From: Hyphomonadaceae bacterium
GTDB taxonomy: Bacteria > Pseudomonadota > Alphaproteobacteria > Caulobacterales > Hyphomonadaceae
Assembly (NCBI GenBank): GCA_028285145.1
Contig: JANQQC010000017.1
Span: forward strand, 1 to 64,000
Direction: 5' to 3'
Length of the DNA stretch: 64,000 nt
Both the position numbers and the translations under genes were made by a program. Position 1 is the first letter of the stretch. Each line of letters begins with the position of its first letter. This document shows positions 50,338 to 58,923 of the stretch, one piece after another. Below the pieces are notes generated by a model. That model had not been told where the DNA came from, made no database searches, and worked only from the letters and a program-made list of their open reading frames with translations.

Positions 50338-51444
50338 CTAGTCCCCAACGTATCGCAGACGGCCATTCTCATAGGCCGCCCGGCAGTCGAGCGCGTCGCG
50401 GCGGGTATCCTTGGGATCAAGCTTGGCGGCGCTTGCGGCCCCTTCAAAGCGAGGGTCATCACACTCGCCGTCGCGCGCCCAGTTGCTGCTATTGTCACCA
50501 AAATTGATCGTGGCTGCGGGGCGCGCAGGTGGAAGTGTCGTGTCGGAAATGCCAGCCGCCACAGTCACGCCGCCGTTCGCGAACGCGGCACGGCAGTCAT
50601 CCGCATCGCGGCCAACATCACTCGCCAGCCGCTTGGCCGCGGCATTCGGGCCGTCAAACCGTGGATCATCGCACTCGCCATCGCGCGCCCAGCGGCTGGA
50701 ATTGTCGCCAAAGTCGAGGCCTCCGGGCACGTCAACCGTGCCGCCGCTGGTGCTGCTCCCTTCCTCTGGTACTGCATCATCAATGGTGCGCAGGCGAATA
50801 TCGCCAGCCTCGAAAGCCGTCATGCAGTCTGTGGCATCCCGCATCAGGTCGTCATCCAAGAGGATGGTATCCGTCATTCCGGGGCCGATGAAACGTGGAT
50901 CGTCACACTCACCGTCATTCGCCCAGGCTCCCTCATCGGTTCCGAAATCAACACCGGAGGATGAAAGGTTTGTGGCGGGTTCCGGCGCTGGCGACGGGGC
51001 ATCGGTCAGGAGATAGATCGTGCCGGCTTCGAAGGCTGTCCGGCAGTCTGTGGCGTCCCGGCGGCGGTCGGCCGGCAGCAGGGTTGTGCTGGTCATGCCG
51101 TCCCCACCAAAGCGCGGATCATCGCACTCGCCGTCGTTCGCCCATGTGCTGGAATCGTCACCGAAATCGATCCCGCTGGCCGACACCACCTGCGCCTCGG
51201 GCGCGAGACGGATGGTTCCGGCTTCGAAAGCCGCCCGGCAATCGGTGGCATCGTGGAAACGATCGGCCTCAACCAGAGGCGTACTCGTCATCCCATCGCC
51301 GATGAAGCGGGGGTCATCACACTCCCCGTCATTTGCCCATTCACTCGTATCGTCACCGAACATGACCGGCTTTTCCGCAACTTGTGCGACGGCCGGCCAT
51401 GCGGCCAGGCCGATGACGGCGCTCACCAACACTCTCGAAATCAT
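50338..51444 (-). CDS. Secreted protein with five GECDDPRF repeats
   Basis: A 368-residue secreted protein (signal MISRVLVSAVIGLAAWPAVAQ). The start at 51444 is chosen because it leads directly to the signal peptide; 51474 adds 10 residues. It holds five tandem units at about 28-79, 93-144, 166-217, 243-294 and 313-364, each about 52 residues. Each unit follows the order F-G-D-x-S-x-W-A-N-D-G-E-C-D-D-P-R-F, then G-M-T, then R-D-A-T-D-C-R, and an AFEAG or equivalent end. Two cysteines per unit (GEC and TDC) could form a disulfide. The acidic DGECDD segment might bind metal (inference). I do not recognise the family or function. MsrB lies just downstream. Confidence 0.85.
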   Translation of the reverse strand: MISRVLVSAVIGLAAWPAVAQVAEKPVMFGDDTSEWANDGECDDPRFIGDGMTSTPLVEADRFHDATDCRAAFEAGTIRLAPEAQVVSASGIDFGDDSSTWANDGECDDPRFGGDGMTSTTLLPADRRRDATDCRTAFEAGTIYLLTDAPSPAPEPATNLSSSGVDFGTDEGAWANDGECDDPRFIGPGMTDTILLDDDLMRDATDCMTAFEAGDIRLRTIDDAVPEEGSSTSGGTVDVPGGLDFGDNSSRWARDGECDDPRFDGPNAAAKRLASDVGRDADDCRAAFANGGVTVAAGISDTTLPPARPAATINFGDNSSNWARDGECDDPRFEGAASAAKLDPKDTRRDALDCRAAYENGRLRYVGD

Positions 51445-51529
51445 GCCAAAATCCCCTCTGGCTGTCTGTCCCAAGCGTATTGGGCCAGAGTCCAGTGGCG
51501 AAATCTAGACAGAATCTTGCGGCAGATGC

Positions 51530-51985
51530 CTAGTTGTAGATGACCGAAATGGCTTCAGCCACACAGGCCGGGCGTTCCTGACCTTCGATTTCGATGGTGG
51601 ATTCCACGATCATCTGCTTGCCGCCGGCTTTCGGCGCGACCGATTTCATGGCCTGACGAAGGCGTACTTTTGATCCGACAGGCACCATATTGGTGAAGCG
51701 CACCTTGTCTGAGCCGTAATTGATGCCTCGTGTCACGCCTTCAACGCGCAGAACTTCGGCGCTCAGCATCGGCAGGAGGGACAGGGTGAGATAGCCATGT
51801 GCAATCGGTGCGCCCATCTCCTTGGTGGCGCGCTCAACGTCAACATGGATCCATTGATGGTCGCCGGTCGCATCGGCGAACAGATTCACCCGGTCTTGAT
51901 CGATCACGTGCCAGTCCGACACACCAATCTCCTGTCCGACCAGGCTTTCCAGTTCGTCGTATTGCACTTTGCGCGGCTCAGCCAT
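51530..51985 (-). CDS. MaoC-like hydratase/dehydratase
   Basis: A 151-residue hotdog-fold MaoC/NodN-type protein. The catalytic Asp/His pair lies in FADATGDHQWIHVD, and AHGYLTLSLLP is the second motif of (R)-specific enoyl-CoA hydratases. The later region RGINYGSDKVRFTNMVPVGS matches the family. It may act on (R)-3-hydroxyacyl-CoA or on NodN-like acyl chains. It starts 82 bases downstream of the acyl-CoA synthetase gene on the same strand; the two probably belong to one catabolic unit. Confidence 0.88.
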   Translation of the reverse strand: MAEPRKVQYDELESLVGQEIGVSDWHVIDQDRVNLFADATGDHQWIHVDVERATKEMGAPIAHGYLTLSLLPMLSAEVLRVEGVTRGINYGSDKVRFTNMVPVGSKVRLRQAMKSVAPKAGGKQMIVESTIEIEGQERPACVAEAISVIYN

Positions 51986-52066
51986 CGCGTGTCCTCCTAG
52001 TTTGTGTCTGTTGCCCGCATTAAAGACGGGCTCGCTGGTGGCGCAAGGGGCGCCGTTACGTTCGGC

Positions 52067-53614
52067 CTAAACGATGCGGCTATTCTTCTCGCCCCAATAA
52101 CGATCGCGGATCAGGCGCTTATAGAGCTTGCCGGTCGGATGACGCGGCAGTTCCGGATCGAAATCGATGCTCTTGGGGCATTTCAGTTTCGATAGATGAG
52201 CGCGGCAATGCTCCATCAGTTCTTCGGCGAGGGCCTCGTCCGATGCGATGCCTTCCATGGGCTGAACGACGGCCTTCACCGCTTCCCCGAAGTCGGGATC
52301 CGGCACGCCGATGACGGCGCAGTCGGCGACCTTCGGATGCGTGATCAGCACATTCTCGGTTTCCTGCGGATAGATGTTCACCCCGCCGGAAATGATCATG
52401 AATGCCTTGCGATCCGTCAAGTAGAGATACCCATCCTCGTCGACCTTTCCGACATCGCCAAGCGAGGACCAGTCTTCATGCTCGGCGTGGCGCGCCCCGG
52501 CGGTTTTCTCTTCATCATTGTGATAGGTCGGCGGGACCGTGCCGCCGAAATAGATCTGGCCTTCCTCGCCCACGGGAAGCTCCTCACCGTCTTCACCGCA
52601 AATGTGAAGCTCGCCCCAGATTGGCCGGCCAACCGTGCCCTTATGCGTCAGCCACTCCGGAGACTTTGCCCAAGTCATCCCGTTGCCCTCGGACCCGGCA
52701 TAATATTCGTCAATGATCGGTCCCCACCATTCGATCATCTGTTCCTTCACCGGGATCGGGCACGGCGCAGCGGCATGGATGGCGAATTCCAGACTTGAGA
52801 CGTCATATTCAGCACGGGCCTCTTCCGGCAGTTTCAGCATACGGACGAACATGGTCGGCACGACCTGTGTGTGGGTCACCTTGTGTTTCTCGACCTGCCG
52901 CAGGAAATCTTCCGGATCGAACTTCTCCATGATGATGAGCGTTGCCCCAAACCGGGTGAACGCGCCGCACCATCTCAGCGGAGCCGCATGATAGAGCGGG
53001 GCCGGAGAGAGATAGATCGAGTTCTCGTCCGCGCCAGCGAGGCCCTTCGCGATCTGGTTCAGAACATTGTCTTCATCGATCGCCCGGTCTGGCACAAACG
53101 GCGCGCGAATGCCTTTCGGTCGGCCCGTCGTGCCAGACGAGTAGAGCATGTCCGCGCCATGCATTTCGTCCGGGATAGGTGTCGTCGGGAAGCGCTCACG
53201 CTGGGTCTCAAGTGCGGTGAACCCTTCTATTTCACCATCGATCGACCAGCCATCCTTCAGACCGGTTAGCTGCTTGGCTTCAATGGCAGTTGCCCCAAGC
53301 TGCGCGCTGGCGATGAGGAGCTTCGAGCCGGAGTCCTGAATAATGTACTCGACTTCAGGTGCCGTCAGCCGTGAAGAGATGCAGGTCACATAGAGCCCCG
53401 AGCGCATGGCGGCCCAGTAGATTTCGAGATAGCGGGCGGAGTTTTCCGCAAACAGGGCGAACGTCTCGCCGGGCTGTAGTCCGGCTTCCCGTAAGGCGTG
53501 GGCGGTCTGGTTGGACCGCTCATCAAGCTGCTTGAAGGTGACCGTCTCGCCGGAGCCCGCCATGATGTAGGCGGCCTTGTCCGGATGGCTTTTCGCGAAA
53601 TGGCTCGGATGCAT
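52067..53614 (-). CDS. Acyl-CoA synthetase (AMP-forming)
   Basis: A 515-residue AMP-dependent synthetase/ligase that activates a carboxylic acid via an acyl-adenylate. The P-loop is LYSSGTTGRPKG, the A5 motif is in YYAGSEGNG, A8 in SLGDVGKVDEDGYLYLTDR, and the A10 lysine in HPTGKLYKR. ATG 53614 is chosen because GGGAG lies 7 bases upstream; the in-frame TTG immediately before it (53617) is less likely. It is close to long-chain or aromatic acyl-CoA ligases of FadD3/FadD13 type. The substrate cannot be read. Confidence 0.92.
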   Translation of the reverse strand: MHPSHFAKSHPDKAAYIMAGSGETVTFKQLDERSNQTAHALREAGLQPGETFALFAENSARYLEIYWAAMRSGLYVTCISSRLTAPEVEYIIQDSGSKLLIASAQLGATAIEAKQLTGLKDGWSIDGEIEGFTALETQRERFPTTPIPDEMHGADMLYSSGTTGRPKGIRAPFVPDRAIDEDNVLNQIAKGLAGADENSIYLSPAPLYHAAPLRWCGAFTRFGATLIIMEKFDPEDFLRQVEKHKVTHTQVVPTMFVRMLKLPEEARAEYDVSSLEFAIHAAAPCPIPVKEQMIEWWGPIIDEYYAGSEGNGMTWAKSPEWLTHKGTVGRPIWGELHICGEDGEELPVGEEGQIYFGGTVPPTYHNDEEKTAGARHAEHEDWSSLGDVGKVDEDGYLYLTDRKAFMIISGGVNIYPQETENVLITHPKVADCAVIGVPDPDFGEAVKAVVQPMEGIASDEALAEELMEHCRAHLSKLKCPKSIDFDPELPRHPTGKLYKRLIRDRYWGEKNSRIV

Positions 53615-53716
53615 CAAATATCTCCCAACAGTCGCCTGTTATTGGCGGCTTTTCTTCAGATTATTTGATAACGCCTTGGGCGCGGGCGTCCACGGGCGAC
53701 GCTAAGGAAACGTCGC

Positions 53717-54226
53717 TCATTTTCCGTCGTCGCCAAGGGCTTTCAATCGCTGGCGAATGTACTTCGCCGCAGAGCGGTAATGGCTGGGTCCCGATGCCTC
53801 CGCGAAGCGGCCTGTGGTCCAGTGATTGTACGCGCCCTTCATCGGGCCTTCGTAGAGTTCCTTTTGGCCGAGACTTTCGATCAGAGAGACGAGCTTGTCA
53901 TGATTTGCCTGGAGAAGGTCGACTGCTTCATCCCAGCCGAGCCCCGCCTGATCTTCACGCAGCTTGGCATTGTAGGCTTTCAGCTCATTCCACTTGTATC
54001 CCTTCGCCGGGAAGAAAACCTCGCGCCCGGCCTGACCATCGCGGTACCAACCGAGGAACAACTCGATCCAGTGCGCGCGATGCGCGATGACGTCTTTTAT
54101 TGATGTGTCTTCATCATCCTTGCGCAGAGCCGCCGCCTCTGGAACCTTTTCGAGCAGGTCCTGCAGTTTCCCATAGTCTTTGAGCGTGACGGTCAGAAGA
54201 TCGGATTTCGTCGTGGCAGCTGGCAT
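53717..54226 (-). CDS. DfsB/ClbS-family protein
   Basis: A 169-residue protein of the DfsB (PF08020) family, which includes ClbS, the cyclopropane hydrolase that protects E. coli from its own colibactin. The pattern is KSDLLTVTLKDYGKLQDLL, DVIAHRAHWIELFLGWYRDG, GYKWNELKAYNAKLRED and GPSHYRSAAKYIRQRLKAL. ATG 54226 is well supported (GAGGT upstream); an in-frame start at 54316 is not. It starts 22 bases after the desaturase stop and probably shares its transcript. No colibactin-like genes are present, so detoxification of an environmental electrophile is only a guess. DinB-like four-helix fold expected. Confidence 0.8.
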   Translation of the reverse strand: MPAATTKSDLLTVTLKDYGKLQDLLEKVPEAAALRKDDEDTSIKDVIAHRAHWIELFLGWYRDGQAGREVFFPAKGYKWNELKAYNAKLREDQAGLGWDEAVDLLQANHDKLVSLIESLGQKELYEGPMKGAYNHWTTGRFAEASGPSHYRSAAKYIRQRLKALGDDGK

Positions 54227-54248
54227 GAAGACCTCACTTTCGTGCTCC

Positions 54249-55190
54249 TCATATGGCGTCGTTTGCCTGCCTAGGAAGCCCTGCTTGTCCCGCCTGATCG
54301 GGATGTTCGTCGACAAAGGCCTGTTTCAGTTCAGCTGACCGATTGTGCACGCCGTCCGGGCTCCATCCGGGTGCGTTTACGAGCCGGCCGATCCAGCGAT
54401 CCGGGCGCAGGCCGTCGCTCGCGCAATCCCGCAATATGGCGGCGAACTCATGATAGGCGACCGCAATGGGATTGTAGCTCTCCAGCGGCTTCACGATCCC
54501 ATAGTCGCACGGATCGTCCTCGCGCTCGGGTACGAAACTGCCGAACATCTTGTCCCAAGTGATGAAGACACCCGCATAATTGGAGTCGAGATAGCGCGGA
54601 TTGATGGCGTGATGCACGCGGTGATGAGAAGGGGTGTTGAACACGGCCTCGAACCAGCGCGGCATCCGGTCGATGGCTTCGGTATGAATCCAGAACTGGT
54701 AGAGCAGGTTCAGCCCGCCCGCAAAGAAGATGAAGGCGGGGTGGAAGCCGAGGATCACCATCGGGGCACCGACCAGGATGAGCCCGGTAAACGGCCCAAC
54801 CCATGGCTGGCGCAGCGCCGTGGTCAGATTGTAATGTCGGCTGGAATGATGGGTGACGTGCTCGGCCCAGAACCAGCGAACCCGGTGCGCGAAGCGGTGC
54901 TTCCAGTAATAGGTGAAATCATACAGCACGAAGACGATCAGAAAGCTCCACCATGTCACTGGGATTTCGAGGAGCCGGTAGGGCCAGAATAACATCATCA
55001 TCCACAGTGCGGCGAATCCGGTCGCCGTGTTCACCACCACATTGCCAAGCCCCATCGCCATGGATGTGATGGCATCTTTCGTCTCATAGCGGCCTTTCGC
55101 GCGGCCAGTCCTCACCGCCCACCATTCCCAGATGACGGACAGAACAAATAGTGGCGCGGCAAGTGTGGTGGGCGGTGGAAAATCGTACAT
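54249..55190 (-). CDS. Sterol desaturase/fatty-acid hydroxylase family protein
   Basis: A 313-residue integral-membrane di-iron oxygenase of the fatty acid hydroxylase superfamily. The eight-histidine signature is in HRFAH, HVTHH and HHRVHH, with four to five membrane segments (for example AALWMMMLFWPYRLL, WWSFLIVFVLYDFTYY and GPFTGLILVGAPMVILG). Members hydroxylate or desaturate carotenoids, sterols, hopanoids or fatty acids, using O2. Substrate unknown. The C-terminal 60 residues extend past the last motif and look soluble. The gene stands just upstream of the DfsB-like gene. Confidence 0.9.
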   Translation of the reverse strand: MYDFPPPTTLAAPLFVLSVIWEWWAVRTGRAKGRYETKDAITSMAMGLGNVVVNTATGFAALWMMMLFWPYRLLEIPVTWWSFLIVFVLYDFTYYWKHRFAHRVRWFWAEHVTHHSSRHYNLTTALRQPWVGPFTGLILVGAPMVILGFHPAFIFFAGGLNLLYQFWIHTEAIDRMPRWFEAVFNTPSHHRVHHAINPRYLDSNYAGVFITWDKMFGSFVPEREDDPCDYGIVKPLESYNPIAVAYHEFAAILRDCASDGLRPDRWIGRLVNAPGWSPDGVHNRSAELKQAFVDEHPDQAGQAGLPRQANDAI

Positions 55191-55303
55191 CGCGTCCTGA
55201 TGACATGAGACCTTCCGTCAGAAAAGCGCATGGTACACCGCAGAGGCGCTTGACGACCCCAGCGTCATGCCCTGTGTGCTCTCATCAAATCAGGAGAATT
55301 CCC

Positions 55304-56209
55304 ATGGCCGAGATGAAAGCTTTTGAGCAGATCAAGCTGGAGAAGGATGGCGCAATCGCGACGCTGACCCTTCACCGCCCCGACAAGATGAACGCCTTCA
55401 CCGGCAAGATGATGTACGAAATGATCGAGGCCTTCGATCTGACCGATGCCGATGACGAAGTTCGTGCTGTCATCGTGACCGGGTCCGGTGACCGGGCGTT
55501 TTGCGCCGGTGCCGATCTCTCCGAAGGCGCGAAGACATTCGATTATGAAGCGCGGGCTGAGAGCGGTGAGGTTGGCCGCACCTCGGCTGAGGATATGCAG
55601 CGTGACGGCGGCGGCCGGCTCACCCTGCGCATGTTCGACAGCCTCAAACCGATCATCGGTGCGATCAATGGCGCAGCCGTAGGCGTGGGCGTCACAATGC
55701 AGTTGCCCATGGATATCCGCATCGCGTCCGACAATGCGCGGTTCGGATTCGTCTTCAACCGCCGCGGCATCAATCCGGAAGCCGCTTCAAGCTGGTTCCT
55801 GCCGCGTCTTGTCGGCATCTCGAAGGCGCTGGAATGGTGCTATTCTGGCCGTGTCTTTCCGGCGCAGGAAGCTTTGGATGGAGGCCTAATCCGGTCGATC
55901 CACCCGCAGGCCGAGTTGATGAATGAAGCCCGCGCCATCGCGACTGAGATCGCAGAGAACACCGCCGCAGTCTCCACCACGCTCAGCCGTCACATGATGT
56001 GGCGCATGCTGGGTGCGGCCCATCCGATGGAAGCGCACATTGTCGATTCAGCGGCGATATACTCGCGAGGCCAGTCGGCTGACGCGAAAGAGGGCGTGAT
56101 GAGCTTCCTGGAAAAGCGCAACCCGACCTATCCTGTGAAGGTATCAGACGGCCTACCGGAATTCTGGCCGTGGTGGGACGAGCCCGAATTCAAGTGGATC
56201 GGGAAGTAG
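55304..56209 (+). CDS. Crotonase-family protein lacking both catalytic glutamates
   Basis: A 301-residue crotonase-fold protein; AGGAGA precedes ATG 55304. The oxyanion region CAGADLSEG is present, but at the two catalytic glutamate positions it has Thr (GVGVTMQL in place of GGGCELA) and Phe (FGFVFNRRG in place of FGQPEITIG). A glutamate at INPEAASSW may take over, as in enoyl-CoA isomerase-type members. The pattern RRGINPEAASSWFLPRLVGISKALEW marks a distinct subgroup that keeps a long C-terminal tail (PVKVSDGLPEFWPWW). Function uncertain; isomerase or hydratase on an unusual acyl-CoA is plausible. Confidence 0.85.
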   Translation: MAEMKAFEQIKLEKDGAIATLTLHRPDKMNAFTGKMMYEMIEAFDLTDADDEVRAVIVTGSGDRAFCAGADLSEGAKTFDYEARAESGEVGRTSAEDMQRDGGGRLTLRMFDSLKPIIGAINGAAVGVGVTMQLPMDIRIASDNARFGFVFNRRGINPEAASSWFLPRLVGISKALEWCYSGRVFPAQEALDGGLIRSIHPQAELMNEARAIATEIAENTAAVSTTLSRHMMWRMLGAAHPMEAHIVDSAAIYSRGQSADAKEGVMSFLEKRNPTYPVKVSDGLPEFWPWWDEPEFKWIGK

Positions 56210-56212
56210 AAC

Positions 56213-56773
56213 TCACTGGCCCAGCTCCAGCGGTTGGCCAAGATCACGCAAGCGCGTGCAGCTCCACTCAAAGCCACCTGAGCAGGCTTGGCGGAGGAGG
56301 CGCGCGCCTTCAGTGCGATTGTGAGGAATCCCGGTGCCGGTGATCAGCAGGTTGCCAGCACCGGCGCATCCGCTGAGATCGCCCCGGTCGCAGCCGCGCT
56401 CGTAATAGTCGAACGAGACAGCGTAATCCTGATCAAGGCCGAGGCCCTTATTGGCGAGATAGCCTAGCGCGCTGCAGCCTTCTCCAGCGCCGCCCTCGCA
56501 AGCAATGGCATACCAGCCAGCAGCCTTTGAGAAGTCCTGCGGGATGGTGTTCCCAATCCGGTAATTGTTTGCCGCAGCGAGACATCCGCGCATATCGCCG
56601 CCCTCGCAAGCGATCTGGAATTGCGTGTTTGCAGCAGGAACGTCGTTGCGGCGTTCAAACAGCAGGCCCTGACGGTAGGCTGACCGTGCCTCTGAAGATG
56701 CCGCATCAAGCTGCGCGGCGGCGGTGCCAGCAAGTGTGGACAGGACAATCAGCGCACAGGCGAGAAAACGCAT
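56213..56773 (-). CDS. Secreted Sel1-like repeat protein
   Basis: A 186-residue secreted protein (signal MRFLACALIVLSTLAGTAAAQ) with Sel1-like repeats. Units such as ACEGGDMRGCLAAANNYRIG, ACEGGAGEGCSALGYLANKG and GCDRGDLSGCAGAGNLLITG each carry paired cysteines, as in Helicobacter cysteine-rich (Hcp) proteins, where disulfides hold each repeat. It is convergent with the crotonase (4 bases between stops) and divergent from the SDR. The role is unknown; protein binding in the periplasm is typical. Confidence 0.85.
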   Translation of the reverse strand: MRFLACALIVLSTLAGTAAAQLDAASSEARSAYRQGLLFERRNDVPAANTQFQIACEGGDMRGCLAAANNYRIGNTIPQDFSKAAGWYAIACEGGAGEGCSALGYLANKGLGLDQDYAVSFDYYERGCDRGDLSGCAGAGNLLITGTGIPHNRTEGARLLRQACSGGFEWSCTRLRDLGQPLELGQ

Positions 56774-56905
56774 AGAAGGCTCCGGATAAAGACTGTCCTG
56801 TACCTAAGACCGAAAAGTCGACCTTTCCATGGCGCAGCTGGCATTGCGCTGGGCACATGACCGGGCCAAGCTAAGCTCGAAACAAAAAGAGTTTGGGAGA
56901 GTAAG

Positions 56906-57877
56906 ATGGCTGCAGTAGATCAGGTGCCGATCGGATCAGGTTTTCATGCAAAATCGACCGCCGCGGAAGTGATCGATGGGATCGATCTGAGTGGCAAGAA
57001 CGTTGTTGTCACCGGCGGTTATTCGGGGATCGGTCTGGAAACGGTCCGCGCTCTTGCTGGTGCCGGAGCGAAAGTCACCGTTCCCGCCCGCCGTCCAGAA
57101 GCTGCGCAGGAAGCGCTCGCCAGCCTGTCCGGCGATATCGAAATCGCAGAGATGGACCTCGGCGACATTGCCAGCGTCCGGTCATTCGCCGCCGACTATG
57201 TGGCCAGTGGTCGGGCTTTGCATCTGCTGATCAACAATGCGGGCATCATGGCATGTCCTGAAACACGGGTCGGGCCGGGTTGGGAGTCCCAGTTCGGTGT
57301 GAACCATCTTGGGCACATGGCGCTTTATCTTGGGCTCGAGCCGGCACTTGTGAAGGCTGACTCGGCGCGCGTCGTCGCGCTGTCCTCAACGGCGCATATT
57401 CGCGGTGGCATCCTCTGGGACGATGTCCACTTCAAAAATACAGACTATGAAAAGTGGACGGCCTATGCGCAGGCCAAGTCGGCCAATGCGTTATTTGCCA
57501 TCGGCGTCGATGAGCGTGGCAAGAATCATGGCATCCGCGCCTTCTCCGTCCATCCCGGTGGCATCTTTACTCCGCTCCAGCGCCATTTGCCGGATGAGGA
57601 GATGGTGGCGCTCGGCTGGAAGAATGCGGACGGGACCATTCCCGATGTCATACAGGCAATGTTCAAGACACCGGAGCAAGGCGCTTCGACCACGGTCTGG
57701 GCGGCGACTTCGCCGCAACTCGAAGGTCGCGGCGGCGTCTATTGCGAGGATGCAGACATTGCCCAGCTAGCCACGGATGACAGCCAGCCTTGGGAGCATG
57801 TTCGGCCCTGGGCCTGCGATCCTGAGGGCGCAGCAAAGCTCTGGGCAATGAGCGAGGAGATGCTGGCCAGAGTGTAA
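56906..57877 (+). CDS. Short-chain dehydrogenase/reductase (retinol dehydrogenase-like)
   Basis: A 323-residue SDR. The NAD(P) motif is TGGYSGIGLETV, followed by LINNAGIMAC, ALSSTAHIRGG (catalytic Ser) and YAQAKSAN (catalytic Tyr/Lys). The length and the C-terminal part (GVYCEDADIAQ) fit retinol dehydrogenase/WWOX-like reductases. Substrate unknown. It is followed 98 bases later by the diguanylate cyclase on the same strand. GGGAG precedes its ATG. Confidence 0.9.
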   Translation: MAAVDQVPIGSGFHAKSTAAEVIDGIDLSGKNVVVTGGYSGIGLETVRALAGAGAKVTVPARRPEAAQEALASLSGDIEIAEMDLGDIASVRSFAADYVASGRALHLLINNAGIMACPETRVGPGWESQFGVNHLGHMALYLGLEPALVKADSARVVALSSTAHIRGGILWDDVHFKNTDYEKWTAYAQAKSANALFAIGVDERGKNHGIRAFSVHPGGIFTPLQRHLPDEEMVALGWKNADGTIPDVIQAMFKTPEQGASTTVWAATSPQLEGRGGVYCEDADIAQLATDDSQPWEHVRPWACDPEGAAKLWAMSEEMLARV

Positions 57878-57975
57878 CGGTGGCTTCCGCTGATATGGAC
57901 AATTCCTTAACAGGACGGGCTGAATCCGACCCGAGTTTTCACGCGACATGAAGGCTGTTTTGTTACGCAGCTTTC

Positions 57976-58878
57976 ATGAAACGCCGTTTGATCTCAAGAG
58001 TTCAGTCCTTCTTCGCGCCGGATGTACGGGCCACATCCGCGATCGGACCCTACATCCTGAGGACGACGGGGGTGGTCTGCGCGGCGATCGCGGTTATCGC
58101 CACAATCGAAGCCAGCCTGACCGATCAGCGCTACGTCTCGACAATCTTGATCGGCATCTTTTGCGTGCTCCTCATCATGCCGCCGCTCAGCTATCTCAAT
58201 GCGCACGTGCACATGCGGAACTACAAGCTTCGCGAACGCCTGCGGGAATCAATTCGCAAGGCCCGCCTTCAGCAGAGTGAGATGGAAGCGCGCAATGCCG
58301 AACTCGAAGAAGCCCGCCGTTTGCTGTCCGATGCCGCCAATAGCGATCCGCTGACAGGCCTCGCCAATCGCCGGCACTTCGACATTGTCCTGCAGGAGCG
58401 TTTTGACTCCGGCGAGCCTTTTGGCGTCATCGCGCTTGATCTCGATGCCTTCAAGCCCGTGAACGACATATACGGACACGAAGCTGGGGATACCGTTCTT
58501 CAAAACGTTGCCAAGCGCCTGAATGAGATCATGCAACCGCTCGACGGCCTGATCGGGCGGACCGGTGGTGACGAGTTTGTAATTCTCGTGAACGATATTG
58601 AGGAGCCCTTCCTCGCCGAGCTTGCCTCCCTGATGAAAATCGCGCTTGGCAAGCCGCACGTCTACAATGGAGACGAGCTTCGTGTGGGATCCAGTGTCGG
58701 TTACCGGATCGCCGATCTCGACTTCGATGAAGCAAGTGACGTGGTTGCCGCTGCCGATCGGGCGCTGCTCGAAGATAAGGAAAAATCGACAGAATTGGCG
58801 CTTGCCAACTCCGATAGAGATGGCGTCGTTCGTGGCTCTTTCCGGCGATCGGCAACGCGGCGCGCATCTGTCGGCTGA
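57976..58878 (+). CDS. Membrane-bound GGDEF diguanylate cyclase
   Basis: A 300-residue c-di-GMP synthase. Two hydrophobic segments (about 28-46 and 55-74) lead to a coiled coil (80-118) and then a GGDEF domain with the intact motif RTGGDEFVIL (GGDEF at 197-201). The I-site RxxD normally placed just before it is absent (the segment is MQPLDGLIG), so product inhibition may be lacking. The likely output is c-di-GMP for PilZ proteins such as that at 15984 and for TipF-like receptors. It is followed by the TVP38-like gene. Confidence 0.9.
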   Translation: MKRRLISRVQSFFAPDVRATSAIGPYILRTTGVVCAAIAVIATIEASLTDQRYVSTILIGIFCVLLIMPPLSYLNAHVHMRNYKLRERLRESIRKARLQQSEMEARNAELEEARRLLSDAANSDPLTGLANRRHFDIVLQERFDSGEPFGVIALDLDAFKPVNDIYGHEAGDTVLQNVAKRLNEIMQPLDGLIGRTGGDEFVILVNDIEEPFLAELASLMKIALGKPHVYNGDELRVGSSVGYRIADLDFDEASDVVAAADRALLEDKEKSTELALANSDRDGVVRGSFRRSATRRASVG

Positions 58879-58923
58879 TACGCGTCGCTTGACGCAAGGG
58901 CGAGCGCGGCTCAATGGGGCTGA

